Origin: an uncultured Sulfurovum sp.
Lineage (GTDB): Bacteria; Campylobacterota; Campylobacteria; Campylobacterales; Sulfurovaceae
Direction: 5' to 3'
NCBI GenBank assembly: GCA_902727905.1
Contig: CACVAR010000055.1
Span: 1 to 8,878, forward strand
Length of the DNA stretch: 8,878 bases
Part shown: positions 1 to 6,144 of the stretch, one piece after another
How the letters are laid out: each line of letters starts with the position of its first letter
Position numbering within the stretch: the first letter of the stretch is position 1
The notes under the pieces: generated by a model
The model's database searches: none
What the model saw: only the letters and a program-made list of their open reading frames with translations
What the model was told of the DNA's origin: nothing
Program-made: the position numbers and the translations under genes

Positions 1-265
1 CAGGAGAGACCACAGTAGACATCTCTTTTATACCATCTATGTTTTTGATTTCATCTTCAATCCGTTTGACAGCCATTTTGTCTAAGATATCTATGGATGC
101 TCCCGTATAGCCACCTGAAATAGAAATCATATCCAATTCAAAAGAGGGAAATATCTCTTTAGGGGTTTTCATATAAGAGTAGATACCTGTCACAAAAATA
201 AGAAAGAAGAGTAGGTAGTTCATCCGTGCATTGACAATAAAGAACTTTAGAAAGTTTTGGAACAT
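1..265 (-). CDS. RND-family efflux permease, N-terminal part (cut by window edge)
   Basis: This is the first 88 codons of a resistance-nodulation-division inner-membrane permease (AcrB/CusA superfamily), a proton-driven pump that works with a periplasmic adaptor and an outer-membrane channel. The visible protein starts MFQNFLKFFIVNARMNY, has one hydrophobic segment (about residues 17-31, LLFFLIFVTGIYSY), then KTPKEIFPSFELDMISI. This is the classic RND start: TM1 followed by the PxxxFPxF/I turn into the porter domain. The next stretch (SGGYTGASIDILDKMAVKRIEDEI) matches the PGAS-type motif and helix of subdomain PN1. I chose the ATG at 265-263. An in-frame ATG at 289-287 is less likely because it overlaps a TATAAT box. 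The rest lies outside the window and the substrate cannot be told. No adaptor gene lies directly upstream, where these operons often carry it. Confidence 0.85.
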   Translation of the reverse strand, partial: MFQNFLKFFIVNARMNYLLFFLIFVTGIYSYMKTPKEIFPSFELDMISISGGYTGASIDILDKMAVKRIEDEIKNIDGIKEMSTVVSP

Positions 266-287
266 TTTAGTGCCTGTTTTTTGGTGC

Positions 288-293
288 ATTATA
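288..293 (-). promoter_or_regulatory. Candidate -10 box of the RND permease gene
   Basis: On the minus strand positions 293-288 read TATAAT, about 23 nt before the ATG at 265, which would give a leader of roughly 15 nt. No good -35 is present: the position 17 nt upstream reads AAAGTG. That position falls inside the left arm of the repeat at 307-416, so the repeat may have replaced the original upstream promoter region. A weak -35 is not unusual in Campylobacterota promoters. Confidence 0.4.
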
Positions 294-306
294 GCGAAGA
301 TAATTC

Positions 307-416
307 ATTCCACTTTTAGTTCGATCCTCTCTGAGGTGGAATTCATAGGAAATTATGATTGTAACCAAGGTTTGAATTGTCTATATGCATTCCACCTGAG
401 GACAGGTGGAACGAGA
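307..416 (+). repeat. BIME-like structured repeat, copy A
   Basis: First full copy of a ~110-bp repeat found again at 1192-1300. It has two hairpins joined by a conserved ~47-nt core. Hairpin 1 pairs ATTCCAC (307-313) with GTGGAAT (336-342) and contains a nested CCTC-TCT-GAGG. Hairpin 2 is a perfect 8-bp stem, TTCCACCT (390-397) with AGGTGGAA (404-411) around a 6-nt loop, followed by CGAGA. Because AGGTGGAA and its complement occur as alternating arms, the element can also pair end to end (334-342 with 389-397). Over 324-416 it matches the second copy at about 90%. The hairpin plus trailing CGAG resembles the widespread REP-type palindromes of proteobacteria, from memory. The RAYT gene at 1388 is the probable partner enzyme. 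Confidence 0.8.
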
Positions 417-425
417 AAAAAGTAC

Positions 426-564
426 TTGGAGATTGTCACTAATAAGATTTATAAGTATCTTAACTTTAATTAGGTTAGTAAAGATAAGCTTGAGGCTATG
501 GTTGGGTAGTCCTTTTGGACTACTATTTCTTGACAAGGCTTTTACCTTGTTAGATTTCTTTTTT
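426..564 (+). ncRNA. Candidate small RNA with promoter and own terminator (417-640 has no convincing gene)
   Basis: The stretch from repeat A to the next gene holds no credible ORF but does hold transcript-like signals. A possible promoter is TTGGAG (426-431), 18 nt, TATAAG (450-455), predicting a start near 462. A perfect hairpin follows, GTAGTCC-TTTT-GGACTAC (506-523). After it comes a terminator-like stem with a T-run ending at 564. Together these would give an RNA of about 100 nt. The -35 matches the consensus at only three of six positions, so the promoter is weak evidence. It could equally be the remnant of a decayed gene. Confidence 0.25.
531..564 (+). terminator. Intrinsic terminator without an obvious upstream gene
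   Basis: Stem TGACAAGG (531-538) pairs with CCTTGTTA (545-552) with one G-T wobble around a 6-nt loop. It is followed after GA by TTTCTTTTTT (555-564). This has the shape of a rho-independent terminator on the plus strand. Nothing recognisable as a protein gene ends before it, so it either ends a small RNA or is a leftover. Confidence 0.45.
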
Positions 565-589
565 GAAGAACAGAGACTTAATGTTTTTA

Positions 590-617
590 TTGGTATGTAG
601 TTTGTTATTGCTATAAT
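590..617 (+). promoter_or_regulatory. Candidate promoter of the GIY-YIG-like gene
   Basis: A perfect -10 box TATAAT lies at 612-617, with TTGGTA at 590-595 as a partial -35 and a 16-nt spacer. Transcription would start near 624. It is followed by the ribosome-binding sequence AAAAGGA (641-647) of the gene at 655. The -10 also overlaps an ATG (616-618) that opens only a four-codon ORF. Confidence 0.5.
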
Positions 618-654
618 GTTACTTGAATAAATATTAACCTAAAAGGATATTATT

Positions 655-1170
655 ATAGAATATAACCCTTATATAAATGAACCTATTCTTAAATCAGCTT
701 GGATATATGTTGCAATTAGTATAAATAATCTTTCGATGTGTAAAATTGGTTTAACAACTAAAGAAAATCCACTGGATAGAATTAATGAGTCTATTACTTC
801 AAATCCGTATTATGAATTATTCAATTGCTACAATATGGCAAAAATAAAAATTTCTAAAAAAGAGCTATATAATTTTGAAAAATATTTACATAAAAAGGTA
901 GGACAAAATATTTATCATTTAAGTGGAAATAAGTCTGAATGGATTAGAATGTCTCCATTTGAAGCTGTCAAAGAAATTGAGTACTATATCAATAGAAGTT
1001 TTGGAAAAGCTGATCTTTATAGTGGAGACTATGAAGATGTAGCACACAAGCTTAAAATAGAAAATAGACCTGATCCTATGATCTATGTATTGAAAAGTAG
1101 AGTTGAATATAATGAAACACAAGAATACATTGATTATTTGATGAAATTTCATAAGTATCCAGTAGAATAA
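655..1170 (+). CDS. GIY-YIG superfamily (T5orf172/MUG113-like) protein, non-standard start
   Basis: A protein of 171 codons if read from the ATA at 655. The N-terminal half looks like the T5orf172/MUG113 branch of GIY-YIG nucleases. Residues 16-20 (WIYVA) stand for GIY and 29-34 (CKIGLT) for YIG. They are followed by Arg42 (LDRI), NPYYELF (50-56), the candidate metal-binding Glu75 in NFEKYLHKK, and SEW at 94-96. The C-terminal ~60 residues are unrecognised. The open frame runs from a stop at 640-642 with no ATG, GTG or TTG until the ATG at 736. Starting there would remove the first beta strand. A good Shine-Dalgarno (AAAAGGA, 641-647) sits 7 nt before ATA 655 and 4 nt before ATT 652, so a rare start codon or a lost ATG is likely. 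Transcription is probably from the TATAAT at 612. The gene is very AT-rich and lies between two repeat copies, suggesting acquisition. Fold assignment is moderate; activity is inferred. Confidence 0.6.
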   Translation: MEYNPYINEPILKSAWIYVAISINNLSMCKIGLTTKENPLDRINESITSNPYYELFNCYNMAKIKISKKELYNFEKYLHKKVGQNIYHLSGNKSEWIRMSPFEAVKEIEYYINRSFGKADLYSGDYEDVAHKLKIENRPDPMIYVLKSRVEYNETQEYIDYLMKFHKYPVE

Positions 1171-1191
1171 TAGAATGAAGTGTGATAACTC

Positions 1192-1300
1192 ATCACACCT
1201 CTATTTTCATCCTCTTTGAGGTGTAATTCATAGGAAACTATGATTGTAATCAAGGTTTGAATTGTCTACGCATTCCACCTGGGGACAGGATGGAACGAGA
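1192..1300 (+). repeat. BIME-like structured repeat, copy B
   Basis: Second full copy, in the same orientation as copy A, starting 22 nt after the GIY-YIG-like gene and ending 87 nt before the RAYT gene. Hairpin 1 pairs ACACCTC (1195-1201) with GAGGTGT (1218-1224). Hairpin 2 pairs TTCCACCT (1273-1280) with AGGATGGAA (1287-1295), with one bulged A. The core 1209-1300 aligns with 324-416 with a handful of substitutions, a 2-nt gap at 1268/1269 and a 1-nt insertion. The indels break any shared reading frame, so the element is structural and not coding. Confidence 0.8.
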
Positions 1301-1387
1301 CTTTTCTATCTACAATAATATGACAATTTGACATATATCTAAATCATTTAAAAAACCTGTTATATACTATGAAAAAAAGGTAGACAA

Positions 1388-1921
1388 ATGGGAAGAAGTA
1401 GATATAAAATATATGAACTAACACACCCACACTTTGTAACTTGTACTATTTTACATTGGCTTCCAATCTTCACAAAAAAAGAGAGTGTAGACATCATCTT
1501 AAACAGTCTAAAGTTCCTACAAAAACAAGATAATTTGAAATTACATGCTTATGTGATATTGGAAAATCATTTACATATGGTATTGCGTAGTGATGACTTA
1601 CAGAAGAGTATGGAATCGTTTAAAAAGTTTACAGCAAGAGAGATATTGAAATTATTAAAAAAAGAGAATGCAACAACGATACTTGACCAATTGGCATTTT
1701 ATAAAAAGGCTCATAGAAAAGATAAGAGTTTTCAAGTTTGGGAAGAAGGATATCAGCCTAAACTTATACAGAATGAAGCTATTTTAAAAGTTAAGATTGA
1801 TTATATTCACCATAACCTTGTGAAGAGAGGATATGTGGATGAAGCTATGCATTGGCGATACTCTAGTGCTAGAGATTACGAAGGTGGTGAAGGATTGATT
1901 GAAATTGATAAGTTGTTGTAA
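1388..1921 (+). CDS. REP-associated tyrosine transposase (RAYT, Y1_Tnp family)
   Basis: A 177-residue single-domain HUH/Y1 transposase related to IS200/IS605 TnpA and E. coli TnpA-REP (about 165 residues). These enzymes nick and rejoin single-stranded REP hairpins through a 5'-phosphotyrosine link. The HUH metal site is H61-L-H63 in VILENHLHMVL, preceded by LHAYV. The expected catalytic tyrosine is Y139 in KIDYIHHNLVKRGYV, aligned by eye with the DYIYINPVKHGW segment of the E. coli enzyme. WEEGYQP (118-124) and the MHWRYSSARDY segment (154-164) also match the family, so the gene looks intact. AAAGG (1376-1380) lies 7 nt before the ATG. A full palindromic repeat ends 87 nt upstream and an inverted repeat end begins 5 nt after the stop codon, the usual setting of a domesticated RAYT and its REPs. 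It is probably not an autonomous insertion sequence. Confidence 0.9.
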   Translation: MGRSRYKIYELTHPHFVTCTILHWLPIFTKKESVDIILNSLKFLQKQDNLKLHAYVILENHLHMVLRSDDLQKSMESFKKFTAREILKLLKKENATTILDQLAFYKKAHRKDKSFQVWEEGYQPKLIQNEAILKVKIDYIHHNLVKRGYVDEAMHWRYSSARDYEGGEGLIEIDKLL

Positions 1922-1926
1922 TTGAA

Positions 1927-1949
1927 TATGAATTCCACCTCAAAGAGGA
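1927..1949 (-). repeat. Inverted partial copy of the BIME-like repeat (copy C)
   Basis: Twenty-three bases just after the RAYT stop codon are the reverse complement of the left-hand end of copies A and B (324-346 and 1209-1231). There is one mismatch to each: TATGAATTCCACCTC then AAAGAGGA. It keeps the CCTC-AAA-GAGG mini-hairpin (1938-1948). With copy B it brackets the transposase gene in inverted orientation. Confidence 0.75.
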
Positions 1950-1956
1950 GTAATCT

Positions 1957-1980
1957 TCTTTTCCCTTAACAGGGACAAGA
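1957..1980. other. Hairpin between the RAYT and flavoprotein genes
   Basis: TCTT-T-TCCCT (1957-1966) pairs with AGGGA-C-AAGA (1971-1980) around the loop TAAC, with one internal mismatch. It lies 4 nt beyond the flavoprotein stop codon on the minus strand. Neither direction has a T-run, so it is at best a weak terminator or a 3'-end stabiliser for the convergent transcripts. Confidence 0.4.
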
Positions 1981-1984
1981 TAGA

Positions 1985-2968
1985 TTACATTTGACACAAA
2001 TCATCATCTAAATTACAATTATTTTTCAAAATGTCATTGATAATGATATACCCATGATTTAGTGCTGAAGCAATGGATCCACCAAGGTGACCAGCCATAT
2101 CACCTGCAACATAAAGTCCTTGCGAGTTTAGATTGTTATCATCGACAATTGGATTTCCTTTTTCATCCAATACGATATTGGTATTTTGAAGGAACTCTTT
2201 TGGTGTAGAACCACCAAGTCCATAAATGACCCTCTCATAGGTATGTGTACTTCCATCATCATATATTACTTTTACCCTACCATCATCATCTTCAACAGAT
2301 GTTATATCGACACCAAGTTTCAAAGATATTTTTGCATCATCCACTTTTTCCATTAAATTATTTAAATTTTTAGGGTTTGGACGTGTCAATTTTTCTTTTC
2401 TATAGCTTAGTGTCACGCTATTTTCATCATGTATGTAGTAGGCAAACTCTACTGCACTGTCTCCACCCCCTACGACTAAGACTTCCTCATTCCCTGGGCA
2501 AGTTAGTATGTTAAAATTGATAACTTTACTTAGAGATTTTGGAATTTTATACTCAGGTTTATTTGGTTTTCCCATTTTACCAATAGCGATGATGACATTT
2601 TTAGCACTGTACGTTTCATTGGTATTGGTAACAATTTCAAATAGATCGCCCGTTTTAGTAATACCTGACACTTCTGTATGAAATTTGGCATCTATAAAAT
2701 GTTTGTCTAGGGAGTCGTTAAACAAGTCTAGCGTACTCTCTTTAGTGCCTCCATCAAAGTCTATATTTCCTTGAAGGGTGACGTCTATTCCTTTCCATAC
2801 TTTGTCTACGGGTTTATTGTCTTTAAAGTATTTTCTAATTGTCTCAGAGTGGTTGGCACTTTTTTCAAAAAGTATAATGTTTTTTACGCCTAAAATCACT
2901 GCCTCACAAGCTGTGGCAATACCTGCAGGTCCTGCACCAATGATTACTATGTCATAAACTTTACTCAT
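1985..2968 (-). CDS. Thioredoxin-reductase-like FAD/NAD(P) oxidoreductase lacking CxxC
   Basis: A 327-residue cytoplasmic flavoprotein of the two-Rossmann-domain class (thioredoxin reductase, YpdA, TrxR-type ferredoxin-NADP reductase). FAD binding is shown by IIGAGPAG (9-16), NVIIAIGKMGKP (124-135) and GLYVAGDMAG (284-293). NAD(P)H binding is shown by VVGGGDSAVEF (165-175), with YRKEKLTRP (189-197) in the loop that often meets the nucleotide phosphate. The redox-active CxxC of true thioredoxin reductases is absent. The only cysteines are C21, C157 in the interdomain LTCPGN segment, and a C318/C325 pair (CNLDDDLC) at the extreme C-terminus. The electron acceptor therefore cannot be named; a YpdA-like or ferredoxin/flavodoxin reductase role is possible. 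GAGG (2978-2975) lies 6 nt before the ATG. It is monocistronic and divergent from the gene at 3229. Confidence 0.85.
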   Translation of the reverse strand: MSKVYDIVIIGAGPAGIATACEAVILGVKNIILFEKSANHSETIRKYFKDNKPVDKVWKGIDVTLQGNIDFDGGTKESTLDLFNDSLDKHFIDAKFHTEVSGITKTGDLFEIVTNTNETYSAKNVIIAIGKMGKPNKPEYKIPKSLSKVINFNILTCPGNEEVLVVGGGDSAVEFAYYIHDENSVTLSYRKEKLTRPNPKNLNNLMEKVDDAKISLKLGVDITSVEDDDGRVKVIYDDGSTHTYERVIYGLGGSTPKEFLQNTNIVLDEKGNPIVDDNNLNSQGLYVAGDMAGHLGGSIASALNHGYIIINDILKNNCNLDDDLCQM

Positions 2969-3003
2969 GATATACCTCGTATAGTTTGTTTTTGCTTTTT
3001 ATC

Positions 3004-3072
3004 TATAGGACTTTTTTGAAGCCCTATACTATTTTCATTTCTCATTGTAAGTACTTATAAGCATACTAGTAT
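3004..3072. other. Palindrome-rich intergenic segment between divergent genes
   Basis: The 260-nt gap between the divergent flavoprotein and epimerase genes holds an imperfect hairpin, TATAGG (3004-3009) with CCTATA (3023-3028), whose inner CTT/AAG pairs continue after one mismatch. Three short palindromes follow: AAGTACTT (3049-3056), CTTATAAG (3054-3061) and ATACTAGTAT (3063-3072). The minus strand of 3068-3073 reads TATACT, a possible -10 for the flavoprotein gene, but no matching -35 is seen. The palindromes could be operators; no regulator is identifiable. Confidence 0.3.
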
Positions 3073-3199
3073 AAAAAATCTTAATAGAAAATAATTTCTT
3101 ATGCTTAGGCGTTCTCTTTTCTCATAAAGAGGTGGGTATTAATATTTTTGTAATTTTTCAAAAGACATCCCACCCCTACCAAAAAACCAAAACATTCTA

Positions 3200-3222
3200 T
3201 ATAATGAAAACAAAACAAGGAG
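3200..3222 (+). promoter_or_regulatory. -10 box and ribosome-binding site of the epimerase gene
   Basis: TATAAT at 3200-3205 predicts a start near 3212, leaving a leader of under 20 nt. AAGGAG at 3217-3222 is a near-ideal Shine-Dalgarno 6 nt before the ATG at 3229. No TTGACA-like -35 is visible at the right distance. Confidence 0.55.
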
Positions 3223-3228
3223 AATAAC

Positions 3229-4086
3229 ATGAAAACCATAGCCATAACAGGAGCGTCAGGGTTTGTTGGACAATATATTACTAAGGTTTTTACAGAGCAG
3301 GGCTATGTCGTTGTTCCCATTCTTCGTGCTGATATTCATGACCTAAATAAACTTCAAACCAAACTTGAACAGAGTGATGTTCTTATTAATTTGGCTGGAG
3401 CTAATATTATTGGTCGTTGGAGTGCGTCGTATAAAAAAGTACTTTATGACAGTCGTATAGAGACTACCAATGCATTGGTGAAAGGCATGAAGCTCATTGA
3501 TAATCCTCCTAAATTATTTATTTCTACTTCAGCAGTTGGTATTTATAAAAATGATAAACTTTATGATGAATACAGTACAAACTATGCAGATAATTTTTTA
3601 GGAAATCTTGTTGATGATTGGGAAGATGAAGCTAATAAAGTCAAAGAACTTGGTGTTCGTGTGGCTATTTTGCGTTTTGGAATTGTCTTAGGTAAAGAAG
3701 GTGGTGCGTTACAAAAGATGTTAACGCCTTTTAAATTGGGTGTAGGAGGTATTATAGGTGATGGGAAACAAGCTTTCTCTTTTATACACATTGATGATTT
3801 GGCACGATTTTATTTGCATTTAATAGATAATCAAGCCTTAGAAGGTGTTTACAATATGACAACAACTAAGCCCACAACCAATTATGGATTAACCAAGGCA
3901 CTTGGAAAAGTTTTAAAGCGACCAACTTTTTTACCTCTTCCTACTTTTGTGTTACAACTTATTTATGGAGAAGGCGCAACAGTTTTAACTGATGGTCAGA
4001 GTGTAATACCTAAACGTGTTTTGGAGAGTGGCTTTAAATTTAAATTTGAGGAGATTGATGAGGTTTTGGAGGATTTGTTGAAATAA
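3229..4086 (+). CDS. TIGR01777/YfcH-family NAD(P)-dependent SDR epimerase-like protein
   Basis: A 285-residue extended short-chain dehydrogenase of the SulA/YfcH (SDR39U1-type) group, near the usual ~295 residues. The Rossmann nucleotide motif is TGASGFVG (7-14). The family signatures NLAGANI (54-60), STSAVGIY (99-106), LRFGIVLG (148-155) and IHIDDLAR (187-193) follow in order. The end (about 234-284: LPLPTFVLQLIYG, then VIPKRVLESGFKF) matches the small C-terminal DUF1731 domain. The protein should be cytoplasmic. The family's substrate is not established, so none is proposed; older names such as cell-division inhibitor SulA are misleading. It has its own promoter and ends inside a strong intrinsic terminator, so it is a single-gene unit convergent with the TonB receptor. 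Confidence 0.9.
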   Translation: MKTIAITGASGFVGQYITKVFTEQGYVVVPILRADIHDLNKLQTKLEQSDVLINLAGANIIGRWSASYKKVLYDSRIETTNALVKGMKLIDNPPKLFISTSAVGIYKNDKLYDEYSTNYADNFLGNLVDDWEDEANKVKELGVRVAILRFGIVLGKEGGALQKMLTPFKLGVGGIIGDGKQAFSFIHIDDLARFYLHLIDNQALEGVYNMTTTKPTTNYGLTKALGKVLKRPTFLPLPTFVLQLIYGEGATVLTDGQSVIPKRVLESGFKFKFEEIDEVLEDLLK

Positions 4087-4108
4087 TCCTCCAATTTATT
4101 TTTTATTT
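4066..4108 (+). terminator. Intrinsic terminator overlapping the epimerase stop codon
   Basis: A perfect 10-bp stem, TTGGAGGATT (4066-4075) with AATCCTCCAA (4085-4094), closes a 9-nt loop and is followed by TTTATTTTTTATTT (4095-4108). The stop codon TAA (4084-4086) lies at the loop/stem border, so the last six codons form the 5' arm. The opposite strand lacks a T-run after the stem, so it should act mainly on plus-strand transcripts. Its T-tract touches the last codon of the convergent receptor gene. Confidence 0.85.
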
Positions 4109-6143
4109 AGTACTTATACGTCAAATTTACTCTAAAACTAATAGGATCTGTTGGGTGAACCATACGGTCTTCAATTCCACCTACAGCTTCTCCTTGTAGT
4201 CTTGAAGCGTAGTAGTATTCTATATCATAGTTTTTAGCATTAAGAACATTGAGTACATCTACTGAAAGATCTAAATCTTTTTTGATGTGTTTACCTGCTT
4301 TTAAATTGACAAGGGTTGAAGGGCTTGAGCGTACTGAGTTGTCAGGGGTGAGTGCTTTTGAACCTAAGTATCTTACTTTTAATCCACCAAAGTAGTCATT
4401 ATAGTCATCCAGTAAAAGTGCCATTGAAGCTGTTTTTTCCATGGCTTCTGGTACGTAAGAGCCTCCTTCGACTTCAGGATGTTCATATCTTGCACGAGAT
4501 ACGGTTGCATCCACATCAAAAGTTAACCATTTGTTAATTGGCATATCAAGTGCGAGTTCTACCCCAACTCTTTTTGCCGGTCCTGTAGGCTCTGTTGAAC
4601 CACTGTCTCCAGCAAATACCAATTCAGAATCACTTTCAAGTGTCCATAGTGTTACACTACTTAAGAAGTCTTTGGTTTTTCTTTGCCATCCAATCTCAGC
4701 ACCTTTGGTTCTAACTAGAGGGGTTGCAGGATTTGAGGCTAAGAGTACTCCACGTACGTCATTACTATGCAGTCCTGTTCCGGCATTAACAAATACTTCA
4801 TTATGTTTGTCTACAGCATAGACAAAACCTAGTTTAGGAGATAACATGTGCGTATTGGTTTTACCAGAATCAAGTGCATTGATATGACTTGTACCATTAA
4901 ATCTAAAGATATCATCTCTAAGACCTAAGGTTACTTTGTATTTATTATCAAAAATCATCTTCATTTGGTAAAATAGGCTGAGGTTAGTCTGTTTAATGTG
5001 GTTGTTACTTATAGTACCGATGGTTTCTCTTTGTTGAGAGTTAAACAGTCCTACATCAATATCATCGTGTCGAACACTTGCACCATAATATTGTTCAAGA
5101 CCAACATTTCCAATCTCCATATTTTTAAGATTACTTATGTCAGCACCATAGACGGTTCTTTCATCTTTTTGATAGATTTGATCTCCTTGCGTAGGATTGT
5201 CAAGATAAAAGGTAAAGTTAGAATATAAATCCATGTCATACTTAGTGGCAAAAGCATTTAGCGTAGTGATACTGTCATCTTTACCATAAAAATCTAATCT
5301 GGTATTTAAACTGTGTCGACTGCTCTCTCCAGCATCACTTGGGTCAAGTGTACCAAAACGTCCTATGGTACCTCCCTCAATGGCACGTAGTGGTACTTGG
5401 TTGGTAGCATTCCATTTGGCATCATATCCCATATAAGTAATCTTCATATCACTTGAATCGTTTTGTTTACTGTAGCTAAGAACACCATTAAACTTTTTGC
5501 TTTTTTCTTCTTTATCCCAAGGTCCATTGTTTGTATTTGCTTCGATGGCATAAAGTAAGGTTCCATCATTGACTTCAGCTGTACCCATGTTTAAAAGTCT
5601 TGCGTAGTCATGACTTCCGTAGGTAACAGACATGATTGAGTCTTCAAGCGCATCTTTGTATTTTATGTTGGCACTTCCTGTGGATGAAAAGTCTCCTAAG
5701 TCTGCAAAGTAAGGACCTTTGGTATAGTTGATATTTTCTATAAGTTCAGGAATTAAGAAGTTTAAGTCTAAATAACCTTGTCCATGTGCATGGGTAGGTA
5801 GATTAATGGGCATACCATCTATTCTCGTGTAAAAGTCTGTACCGTGATCTAAAGTAAATCCTCTTAAGAAGTACTGGTTCGCTTTTCCTGCACCACTATG
5901 TTGGGTAACAGTAAGTCCCGGTACAGTTTCAAGCACATCTGTAGGACGTGAGATGGGTCTGTTTTTCAGTTGTTTCTCTGTAATGATTCCACTACTTGAA
6001 GAGTCATCAACATCAAGATCTACTTTTGGACTGCTTTGAGTACTAGATACTTGTATGTCATCAAGTGTTTCAGTTTTTTCAGCATGTGCAAGGTTATAAA
6101 AAATGATCAACATTAATAGATATCTAAAGGTGAAATGTAGCAT
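4107..6143 (-). CDS. TonB-dependent outer-membrane receptor, substrate unknown
   Basis: A 678-residue ligand-gated outer-membrane barrel powered by TonB-ExbBD. Residues 1-21 form a Sec signal peptide ending AHA before EKTETL. A TonB box-like ETLDDIQV is at 25-32. The plug (about 45-160) contains RPTDVLETVPGL, the RGF motif at 94-96, LDHGTD (98-103) and THAHGQGYLDLNFLIPEL (117-134). The rest is a beta barrel ending VNLTYKY, with aromatic Tyr in place of the common Phe. The plug wording (HGTD, HAHGQGY, NFLIPEL) recalls a group of receptors of unknown substrate in other proteobacteria. The histidines at 118 and 120 could suggest metal handling, but this is inference. The ATG at 6143 is preceded by seven C, with AAGGA (6161-6157) 13 nt away, which is unusually far. 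It is separated from ychF by 212 nt with a hairpin and is probably transcribed alone. Confidence 0.9.
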   Translation of the reverse strand: MLHFTFRYLLMLIIFYNLAHAEKTETLDDIQVSSTQSSPKVDLDVDDSSSSGIITEKQLKNRPISRPTDVLETVPGLTVTQHSGAGKANQYFLRGFTLDHGTDFYTRIDGMPINLPTHAHGQGYLDLNFLIPELIENINYTKGPYFADLGDFSSTGSANIKYKDALEDSIMSVTYGSHDYARLLNMGTAEVNDGTLLYAIEANTNNGPWDKEEKSKKFNGVLSYSKQNDSSDMKITYMGYDAKWNATNQVPLRAIEGGTIGRFGTLDPSDAGESSRHSLNTRLDFYGKDDSITTLNAFATKYDMDLYSNFTFYLDNPTQGDQIYQKDERTVYGADISNLKNMEIGNVGLEQYYGASVRHDDIDVGLFNSQQRETIGTISNNHIKQTNLSLFYQMKMIFDNKYKVTLGLRDDIFRFNGTSHINALDSGKTNTHMLSPKLGFVYAVDKHNEVFVNAGTGLHSNDVRGVLLASNPATPLVRTKGAEIGWQRKTKDFLSSVTLWTLESDSELVFAGDSGSTEPTGPAKRVGVELALDMPINKWLTFDVDATVSRARYEHPEVEGGSYVPEAMEKTASMALLLDDYNDYFGGLKVRYLGSKALTPDNSVRSSPSTLVNLKAGKHIKKDLDLSVDVLNVLNAKNYDIEYYYASRLQGEAVGGIEDRMVHPTDPISFRVNLTYKY

Positions 6144-6144
6144 T

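Noticed and set aside
324..416. Repeat as a coding module, because it reads GNYDCNQGLNCL in both copies
   Set aside because: The copies differ by a 2-nt gap and a 1-nt insertion, so the frame is not kept, while hairpin pairing is.
231..600. Open frames at 231-473 and 406-600 on the plus strand
   Set aside because: The first starts antisense to the RND gene and both run through repeat A. Their peptides show no family features, and indels between repeat copies break the frame.
307..1300. Integron attC-like sites flanking a gene cassette
   Set aside because: The repeats lack RYYYAAC/GTTRRRY core ends, no integrase is present, and a RAYT next door explains them better.
307..1950. CRISPR array
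   Set aside because: Only two full and one partial repeats, spaced by hundreds of bases and containing genes.
4352..5228. Plus-strand ORFs at 4352-4537, 4531-4821 and 4998-5228
   Set aside because: Shadows of the TonB receptor, low-complexity translations without supporting start signals.
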